NCBI GenBank assembly: GCA_938023035.1
Contig: CALIDI010000059.1
Location: 1 to 43,618, forward strand
Origin: an uncultured Leptolyngbyaceae cyanobacterium
GTDB lineage: Bacteria > Cyanobacteriota > Cyanobacteriia > Leptolyngbyales > Leptolyngbyaceae
DNA: 43,618 bases
Direction: 5' to 3'
How positions within the stretch are numbered: position 1 is the stretch's first letter; every line of letters begins with the position of its first letter. The notes beneath the pieces are model-generated. The model worked only from the letters and a program-made list of their open reading frames with translations, searched no databases and had not been told where the DNA came from. Positions 38,253 to 43,618 of the stretch are shown piece after piece. Both the position numbers and the translations under genes were made by a program.

Positions 38253-39633
38253 TTAAAAGCTGGTTGGAAACTGGGGCAGGGGATGGCGCTTTTTACTGGG
38301 AATGAGTGCATCTAAAGCGGTTGCGATGAAAGTCTGAATCACCTGCCCGGTGTTGCGATAGTCGCTTTCGGTAATCGGCTGAAAGCCGTGGGCAAATAAG
38401 GAATAATTGCGTACCTGGAGCGCATTTTCCAGGTATTTAGCGTGTTCCTGAAACCGTTTCCCCAGTAGATCGTCTGGCAACTCGCTCAACAGGAGATAGC
38501 TTTTCCACAACGGAAGCTGAATTTTGCCGTTGCGGGGATTGCGCTCAGCACTATACTTCTCTCGCAACTCCGTGGGTAACTTTCCCAGATCAACGTCCCC
38601 TGTTTGCAACTCATAGGTCTGCCGCAGGCGAATTTGCGCCAGTAACTCCAACCCTCGATACAACCGACCGACGGCATCATCATAGCGCTGTTGGTGGGCG
38701 CGACGCTGGGCATTGAGCAGCAGGTCTTCCACCAGTTCATAGCCGTGACCGGGAATTGTTTCCGTTGGCTCAAAGGTAGGGTCAATCGCCCGGCGACTGC
38801 TGAGAACCCGCTTGAGGGCGAGTCCGTAAGACTGTACCTGATTCATGTGCAGGGAAAGTAAATCCCAGGCCGTCTGGTGATCAAACCGATCCCAGGCATC
38901 GAAGCCTTTGCAGATATCCAACCCCTCTCGGAGTTTGCGTTTCTGGTCCTGAGGCAGTTCCAGGGATTGCAGCAAGGTTTGCAGGGTGGCGATCGCCCCG
39001 CTGTAGTTGTAGTCCTGCAAAAACCGAGGTAGATCCCCTTGATTTGCTCAAACACCCTGCCCCAGTGAAACCGCTGTAGTTGTAGTCCTGCAAAAACCGA
39101 GGTAGATCCTGGTTGAGCGTGCGTTCCACCGTTAGCAGGGTGGTAGGTGCCCGCTCGGTTGACTCGCCCCGCTCCACTCGGATCAGATTTTCGCGGGTGG
39201 CGTTGGTGGTCAGATACAGTGCTACGCCATAGTCCAGCGCCGCCATGCCCAACGCCAGGGACATGGTTTTGGTGCCACCTGTGTAGTCTGCCAGAAGCTG
39301 GGTATTGGGATCAGTGGTTTTGATTTCGTTGATTTTGGCGGCAATGCGTCCGTAGCACTCAGCCAGATCATCAGGATTGTCCAGGCGCACCAGATCGGTG
39401 TCTGGATGGAAGCGATCGCCCATACCCAAATAGGTCGGCAAATTTGGCAACCGTTCCACCACCTCTGTGCCCCGCCGAATTTCGCAGGGCATTCCCTCGC
39501 CAATCACCTGAGAAACACTGCCTCTGGCACCATCGGAGCAGATGAACACAGTGCGATCGGGATTAAGGGACTGAATCGCGGTGATAATCGGCTGAGGAGA
39601 ACCACCAACGGTGATGAGTAGGATGGTGGGCAT
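38253..39633 (-). pseudogene. TIGR02710-type CARF CRISPR-associated protein, disrupted by 73-bp insertion
   Basis: CARF-domain proteins of this type act with type III CRISPR systems and are thought to sense cyclic oligoadenylate. The N-terminal frame starts at 39633 (MPTILLITVGGSPQPIITAI) and has the CARF motif LLADYTGGTKTMSLALGMAA. It runs out of frame after LPRFLQDYNYSG. The remainder, DYNYSGAIATLQTLLQSLEL to the C-terminus at 38253, is in another frame and is helical, fitting the family's C-terminal part. Removing one 73-bp unit restores a single frame of 436 codons exactly (1381-73=1308). The intact protein would be 435 residues, a normal family length. Probably inactive unless reverted. 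Confidence 0.82.
38998..39109. repeat. 39-bp direct repeat 73 bp apart inside the CARF gene
   Basis: The 39 bases at 38998-39036 (starting CCGCTGTAGTTGTAGTCCTG) recur identically at 39071-39109. The 34 bases between (39037-39070) are not found elsewhere in the gene by eye. The 73-bp offset is not a multiple of three and causes the frameshift. Confidence 0.92.
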
Positions 39634-39760
39634 GGCAAAAATCGAGAATTCTGAACGGAATCTGAGACAGCCTTCGGTGCAAGGATAGAACCAGACTATG
39701 GGGTATTCTAGCAGCAGGTGCAAGTCATGTTGCTGGTTGAAAGTTGTGGTAGCTGGTTAC

Positions 39761-39898
39761 CTGACAAATCTTTTCCCCTCATCCCTAAATCCCTTCTCCC
39801 ACAAGGGGCGAAGGGACTTGAACTGCCAAACCTGGGTCAAAAGCCCCTCGCCCGCTCTGGGAGAGGGGTTGGGGTGAGGGTACTTCGAGTTTTGTCAG
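39761..39898. repeat. MITE-like intergenic element with CTGACAAA/TTTGTCAG ends
   Basis: The ends are inverted repeats: CTGACAAA (39761-39768) and TTTGTCAG (39891-39898). Inside are the arms CCCCTCATCCCT and GGTTGGGGTGAGGGT, and AAGCCCCTCGCCCGCTCTGG with GAGAGGGG. The 138-bp length and lack of coding capacity fit a small non-autonomous element. A related arm pattern is at 6889-6986. Confidence 0.55.
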
Positions 39899-39918
39899 TC
39901 AATTAGGTTGCGGCAGCG

Positions 39919-40539
39919 CTAGGCAGCGACTAAAGTATTCAACTGGATCTGGCATTGGTGAAACACATCGTTGACCGCCCCGAAGAGGGTATCTAGCTCT
40001 TGAATGGTGTAGAAGGTGCGGTTGAAGGTAAAGTGGGTGCCCTCTAATTTGCCAAATTGCCAGAAATTGCCGTTGGAGGTAATACCGTATATGACTAACT
40101 CTGGCAGGTCGTTGAGCCGTTGAGCCGCCACCATTTCAGCCAGGCATTGCCCCCAGGCGGCATCAAAGTTATCTTGCTTGGCTTCTACCAGGACGAAGTA
40201 GGGCTTGTCGAACACAATTTTGCCGAGGGGCGATCGCCGCGCCAAAACGTATTCGGGAAACCCCGACAACTGAGCATCGCAACTGAGATACTCGTGGCTC
40301 CAGAGAATAAAGTGCGATCGGTACTCCTTCCAGACTTCCTTGAGGATGGGATACACCAAGTTCTCGCAAATGGCATACTCTGAGTTATCTACCACGGCTT
40401 CTGCCATCATCAACTGCAAGTCTTGTCTAAAATAATCCGAAACCGGAAAGGGCAATGGCTCCACAAAGTTAGCTTCGGTATAGACAATTTCAAACGTTTT
40501 GAGGGTTTCACCTAGGCCCTTAAACTCGCTGAATGACAT
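39919..40539 (-). CDS. Hypothetical protein, likely PD-(D/E)XK nuclease-like fold
   Basis: This 206-residue soluble protein has GAGGAG about 6 bases before the ATG. The centre carries SGFPEYVLARRSPLGKIVFD followed by KPYFVLVEAKQDNFDAAWGQ. The E-A-K at the end of a hydrophobic strand, with acidic residues before it and Gln after, resembles the core of restriction-endonuclease-like proteins. The end (LVIYGITSNGNFWQFGKLEG) recalls proteins annotated as type I restriction-like or DUF in cyanobacteria. It could be a nuclease or a degenerate relative. It neighbours the CARF gene and a Uma2 fragment in the same accessory stretch. Confidence 0.65.
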   Translation of the reverse strand: MSFSEFKGLGETLKTFEIVYTEANFVEPLPFPVSDYFRQDLQLMMAEAVVDNSEYAICENLVYPILKEVWKEYRSHFILWSHEYLSCDAQLSGFPEYVLARRSPLGKIVFDKPYFVLVEAKQDNFDAAWGQCLAEMVAAQRLNDLPELVIYGITSNGNFWQFGKLEGTHFTFNRTFYTIQELDTLFGAVNDVFHQCQIQLNTLVAA

Positions 40540-40581
40540 GGTGACTCCTCTGTTAGGAAGGTCTTGTCATAGCATAGCCCA

Positions 40582-40953
40582 GTTGACGGGATAGAACCCA
40601 ATAATTGCTTTTACTTCCAAAATGAAGTTCGCGTCCGGGGCAAACTGAGTTTTGATCTGGATCGAGATCCCCCGCCCGATCTGGCGCTAGAAATTGACCT
40701 CACGAGTAAATCTCTCAATCGTTTCCCAGTCTATCAACGTCTGGGAGTGCCAGAAATTTGGTGCTACAATCAAGGACAACTTATGGTTTACCGGCTGCAA
40801 GCAGGTGAATACCGTCAGGCAGACCAAAGTAATTTTTTTCCCGCTCTGCGAGTGCAGGAGTTGCCTCAGCTCATCGCGGCACATCGTGAACAGGGGCGAT
40901 TGGCTCTACGGCGAGCTGTGAGAGCCTGGGTGAGGGAGCAGATTAATGGTTAA
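40582..40953 (+). pseudogene. Uma2 family (DUF820) nuclease, 5'-truncated
   Basis: The frame opens after an in-frame stop and reads DGIEPNNCFYFQNEVRVRGK, then LSFDLDRDPPPDLALEIDLT and KSLNRFPVYQRLGVPEIWCY. It ends in a stop at 40953. These are the second and third quarters and the end of a Uma2 protein, including the PDLALEID active-site strand; the N-terminal third with the EYLxW/ELxDGE motif is missing. No start codon or ribosome site is evident, so it is a fragment. An intact Uma2 gene of a different subgroup lies just downstream on the other strand. Confidence 0.72.
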
Positions 40954-41072
40954 AAGAGCAGTAACTGCGTGGCTCTAGTAAGCGATCGGCATCAATTGAT
41001 TGACTGGTCGAGCTTTTCATATCGAGTAGCACCGATCGTAGACGATCTTTCCCCAGTGAAAAACGCTGAGCA

Positions 41073-41627
41073 TTATTGATGAAGGATTTGATTTGGCGTT
41101 AGAGACAGTTCAGGAAACAGCGATGAGCGAAGCAAATCTTCTCCTTGAAACACCTGATCTTCATAGAGTCCTTCAACCCATTGCAGTACGGTCACTTTTT
41201 GTTCCATCGGGTCAACAATCCAGTATTCAGGAATGCCAAACGCTGCATATTCTGCTCGCTTAAAGCGATAGTCTCGTTTACTGGACTCCGGGCTGACCAC
41301 CTCAATCACTAACAGAACGCCCGCTTCAACAACCGCCGATTGATCTCGATATTCCCGCACCACTTCCAGAGGCACAACCGATAAATCCGGCAAGCGCGAT
41401 CGCCGGGGGGCTGTCCGAATGCCGAGAAACTGTAAGGTGGCCCAGGGAAGATTGAGGCGCTTGATTTCAGCTTCTAGCGTGTTACTGAGAAATCGAATGA
41501 TGAGAGCATGAAGACCAATCAGCGGATTCATTAAGATCAGGTCTCCATCTTCTAGTTCATACCGATTATCAGTGCCGTCTTCATAACGGAGATATTCGTC
41601 GAAGGTGAGTTTAGTGGCAGTTGACAT
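41073..41627 (-). CDS. Uma2 family (DUF820) putative endonuclease
   Basis: This complete 184-residue protein matches Uma2, a restriction-endonuclease-fold family greatly expanded in cyanobacteria. Motifs are KLTFDEYLRYEDGTDNRYEL and EDGDLILMNPLIGLHALII near the start, the active-site strands RLPDLSVVPLEVV and VLLVIEVVSPESSKRDYRFK, then FGIPEYWIVDPMEQKVTVLQ. The acidic residues and Lys of the PD-(D/E)XK-like core (PD, E in VIEV, K in SSKRDY) are present, so it could be active. The real substrate of this family is not established. It does not appear to be in an operon with either neighbour. Confidence 0.88.
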   Translation of the reverse strand: MSTATKLTFDEYLRYEDGTDNRYELEDGDLILMNPLIGLHALIIRFLSNTLEAEIKRLNLPWATLQFLGIRTAPRRSRLPDLSVVPLEVVREYRDQSAVVEAGVLLVIEVVSPESSKRDYRFKRAEYAAFGIPEYWIVDPMEQKVTVLQWVEGLYEDQVFQGEDLLRSSLFPELSLTPNQILHQ

Positions 41628-41835
41628 AGCATCTCATGTTGGTAAGGGATGGACATCAATCGGTCTATTGCTCCAATTTTTGATATCAGATAAACCCCAT
41701 TGCAGATGATTTCTCCAATTGTGGCTGTCATAGCTGATGTTCTGAGTGATGAAGAGTCAACGGTTGCTGAAGGAGAAATGATAGTTTGCATAGCCACAGC
41801 AACTCACCCATAAAGGTTCTAGCGTAAGTTCGTGC

Positions 41836-43062
41836 TTAGTTCAAATCTCCAAAAAGCTCTCTCAAACGAGTGAGCAACTCCTCCCGTACAAACCGAGTCA
41901 TATCTGAAGCTGAGAGGGAATTTTGTCGCATTTCTGTGTGGGCGAGATCATTGCGCATATCTCGTAATTGAGACCACAGTTTTGATAAGCCTTCTAAGTT
42001 TGTAATAACTGATCCCAATTCATCTGGCTTAGGATTGTGATCTTTGTCCTTTGACCACTCAACCAATTGATTCAAGCTGTGCTCAATGACCTCCCGTTCG
42101 CTTTTCTGAAGGTAATCACGTTCTAGTTCGACGCATAATGCGGAGACAATCCATTCGCGACTAAGGAGGATGGATTGGGCACTTAAGGATTTGTCAACAT
42201 ACCAGCATAGAAGATCAAATTGCTTCTTTAATGCTTGCTGCGCGTCAGCCTGTCGTGGATTATCAAGGGCAAACTGGCTATAATCTGCCTGAATCCGATC
42301 GAGCAGCAGGGCAAAGGGTTGGGCAAACATTCCGACTTCTGTTTTCAGGGTTTGAGCGGGAATCTTCTCTAGTCGGGCTGTTTCTTCCATGAGTTTGAGT
42401 GGACGGACTAGCTCAATGCTGTCGGAAATCGCTTGAATGCGATCGCCAAATTGTCGAAGTGCCTTAGGCGCAATCGGCTCTTGGTTTTGCCGACCTTGCC
42501 GATAGAAATCCTGTTGAACGGTCGAGAGCAATTGTCCCAGTTCTTTTGCTGAGCCAGTGTTCAAAAATTTATCCGTTGCAGTTAGCCATTCTGCAAATTT
42601 GAGCGTGGGAGTTAGGTCAAAGATGGGGGATCGCTCTTGATTGCGCTCATAGGCTCCGTAGTAGACTCCAGCGATTTTGACATTTCGGGCTTTCTGAAGA
42701 TAGATCCCAGCTAGAAAGACAAATAGGGGAATTGAGCGAAATGAGTGGGTTACATCAAGGATGATGGTTTCGTCAGATTCGACTGAATTCACCACGGCTT
42801 CAAAAATCTGCCAGAGTTCATCTTCTGACTGACCTGATGGAATATCGATATCCTTTGCTTGGGGAACTGCTTGTTGAAAGGCTTGCCAATGCTTCGCCCT
42901 CGCCTCGGCAGTCAGAAATACCTGAATGGTCTCCACCGGAAAAAATTCTGCCAGCGCTGCGGCAACATACTCAGTCTGTTTTTCCTGGTCTTGCCACACG
43001 TAGGTGGTGCTGTAATAAGTGTTCGTTCCCAGAAACGTGAGAAGTTTCATATGCTTAGTCAT
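41836..43062 (-). CDS. TIGR02221 (Csx2-type) CRISPR-associated CARF protein
   Basis: The N-terminal CARF-like domain has MKLLTFLGTNTYYSTTYVWQ at the start, a second block QTEYVAAALAEFFPVETIQV, and the core TIILDVTHSFRSIPLFVFLA (about residues 97-116), followed by VKIAGVYYGAYE. These match the Csx2/TIGR02221 type. The C-terminal about 200 residues are helical and contain RDMRNDLAHTEMRQNS, an R-X4-6-H motif typical of HEPN ribonucleases (Arg/Asn then His). So it is probably a cyclic-oligoadenylate-activated RNase accessory to type III CRISPR. The ATG at 43050 is an alternative start. It lies 9 bases after the upstream small gene. Confidence 0.88.
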   Translation of the reverse strand: MTKHMKLLTFLGTNTYYSTTYVWQDQEKQTEYVAAALAEFFPVETIQVFLTAEARAKHWQAFQQAVPQAKDIDIPSGQSEDELWQIFEAVVNSVESDETIILDVTHSFRSIPLFVFLAGIYLQKARNVKIAGVYYGAYERNQERSPIFDLTPTLKFAEWLTATDKFLNTGSAKELGQLLSTVQQDFYRQGRQNQEPIAPKALRQFGDRIQAISDSIELVRPLKLMEETARLEKIPAQTLKTEVGMFAQPFALLLDRIQADYSQFALDNPRQADAQQALKKQFDLLCWYVDKSLSAQSILLSREWIVSALCVELERDYLQKSEREVIEHSLNQLVEWSKDKDHNPKPDELGSVITNLEGLSKLWSQLRDMRNDLAHTEMRQNSLSASDMTRFVREELLTRLRELFGDLN

Positions 43063-43071
43063 CTCAATACC

Positions 43072-43398
43072 TTAACTGACCCCCTTCACCTTTTTGGGAA
43101 TGCCGTTCTCTCGTAGTTCCAGAATTTCTACCTGTACAGTCTGCTCCACAGATAACTCACTATACCTTTTCGGCTCTTTGACCGTGAGTTTAATCCCGCC
43201 TGGCAATTCGTAGGTGACTTCCTTGCCTTCGATGCTTTTGACCGTTGCTTCTACCTGTTGCCCAACCTGGAAATTCTGGTTTTGGGCGATGGCGCGAATT
43301 TCTGCCTGGCGTTGTGATTCCTGCCCCTGAGTGGTTGCAGCAGATGCTGTCTGAGGGGTTGTTAACGGCTCACCGATGACTCCGCCTTCTTTGGGCAT
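43072..43398 (-). CDS. Hypothetical small protein upstream of the Csx2-type gene
   Basis: This 108-residue protein has a polar, probably disordered N-terminus (MPKEGGVIGEPLTTPQTASA, then Gln-rich) and a C-terminal domain: QVGQQVEATVKSIEGKEVTY, ELPGGIKLTVKEP and VQVEILELRENGIPKKVKGV. The alternating short strands and the start V-G-Q-x-V-x-A-x-V resemble a small beta barrel of OB/S1 type, which might bind RNA; this is only an inference. The spacing of 9 bases to the CARF gene implies one operon. I recall similar unnamed genes beside type III loci in cyanobacteria, but cannot prove this. Confidence 0.6.
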   Translation of the reverse strand: MPKEGGVIGEPLTTPQTASAATTQGQESQRQAEIRAIAQNQNFQVGQQVEATVKSIEGKEVTYELPGGIKLTVKEPKRYSELSVEQTVQVEILELRENGIPKKVKGVS

Positions 43399-43418
43399 TG
43401 TTGCATAATAAAGGGAAG

Positions 43419-43618
43419 ATGGTAAATTCTACTTATCGACTGACTCATCCCTGCCATGAAAACTCGACCTCAAGCAACTATCGTATCCGCAACTGGAAGG
43501 AGTACGATGCCGCGCTCAAGCAACGGGGCAGTATCACCTTCTGGGTGAGCGCAGATGTGATTGAGCCGTGGAACAATACGGAGAAAACAGGGAAACGGGG
43601 AGCTTCAAACGAGTACAG
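43419..43618 (+). CDS. IS5-like transposase, 3'-partial
   Basis: The frame starts with ATG at 43419 (AGGGA about 4 bases upstream) and runs off the window end. It reads MVNSTYRLTHPCHENSTSSN, then YRIRNWKEYDAALKQRGSIT and FWVSADVIEPWNNTEKTGKR. The YRIRNWxEY...LxxRGSxTxW block is the conserved N-terminus of an IS5-type DDE transposase group common in cyanobacteria and proteobacteria. Catalytic residues lie beyond the window. Its start is only 20 bases from the divergent small gene at 43398, so this IS is inserted right at the head of the CARF operon and may influence its expression. Confidence 0.75.
   Translation, partial: MVNSTYRLTHPCHENSTSSNYRIRNWKEYDAALKQRGSITFWVSADVIEPWNNTEKTGKRGASNEY

Noticed and set aside
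38253-39020. Separate 255-codon gene starting at MQDYNYSGAIATL
   Set aside because: Its start lies inside the 39-bp duplication, and the sequence is the continuation of the CARF protein once the 73-bp unit is removed, so it is one broken gene.

Overview
The window reads as chromosomal DNA of a cyanobacterium, probably a filamentous one. The HIP1 octamer GCGATCGC and close variants recur throughout. The gene content includes cyanobacterium-typical families: cyanoexosortase B, HpsJ, DUF4912, DUF2358, DUF2949, several pentapeptide-repeat proteins, and an RRM protein followed by rpsU. Function calls come from reading translated sequence and recalling families; no database search was run. REGION 1 (1-6800): a DUF4912 protein with a DNA-level MSGVG repeat tract, cut by the window edge. 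It is followed by a minus-strand operon of cyanoexosortase B, its associated protein, an HpsJ-type membrane protein and a glycosyltransferase. Beyond a long spacer, on the opposite strand, lies a PEP-CTERM protein that is a natural substrate for the sortase. This looks like a small protein-sorting and surface-glycan module. REGION 2 (6800-24500): ordinary housekeeping and envelope genes. They are an RND efflux pair, FtsH, an ABC-2 ATPase, DUF2358, TerC, an M1 metallopeptidase, a 54-residue YqaE/Pmp3 protein, DUF2949, a DUF192 lipoprotein and LeuB. The spacers hold dispersed repeats and palindromes. REGION 3 (25000-27250): a translation/RNA-binding cluster. It has a divergent IF-3 with no ATG or GTG start, a pentapeptide protein, an RRM protein, ribosomal protein S21 and a second pentapeptide protein. 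REGION 4 (27800-35400): SIMPL protein, LysR regulator, TrpD2-like protein, VOC protein, ABC-2 permease, CNNM/CorC-type protein and a long pentapeptide-repeat protein. Two convergent pairs overlap by exactly 4 nt at their stop codons. REGION 5 (35582-43618): tRNA-Pro(CGG) marks the start of a decayed accessory region. It contains several transposase remnants, an argininosuccinate synthase fragment, one CRISPR-repeat-like sequence and a CARF-family gene broken by a 73-bp partial duplication. It also has a nuclease-fold protein, one truncated and one intact Uma2 gene, a Csx2/TIGR02221 CARF protein with a small partner gene, and the start of an IS5-like transposase. No Cas1, Cas2, Cas10 or RAMP gene is visible, so any type III effector would lie outside the window or be lost. 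The most notable items are the broken CARF gene, the non-canonical IF-3 start, the MSGVG repeat tract and the cyanoexosortase B locus.
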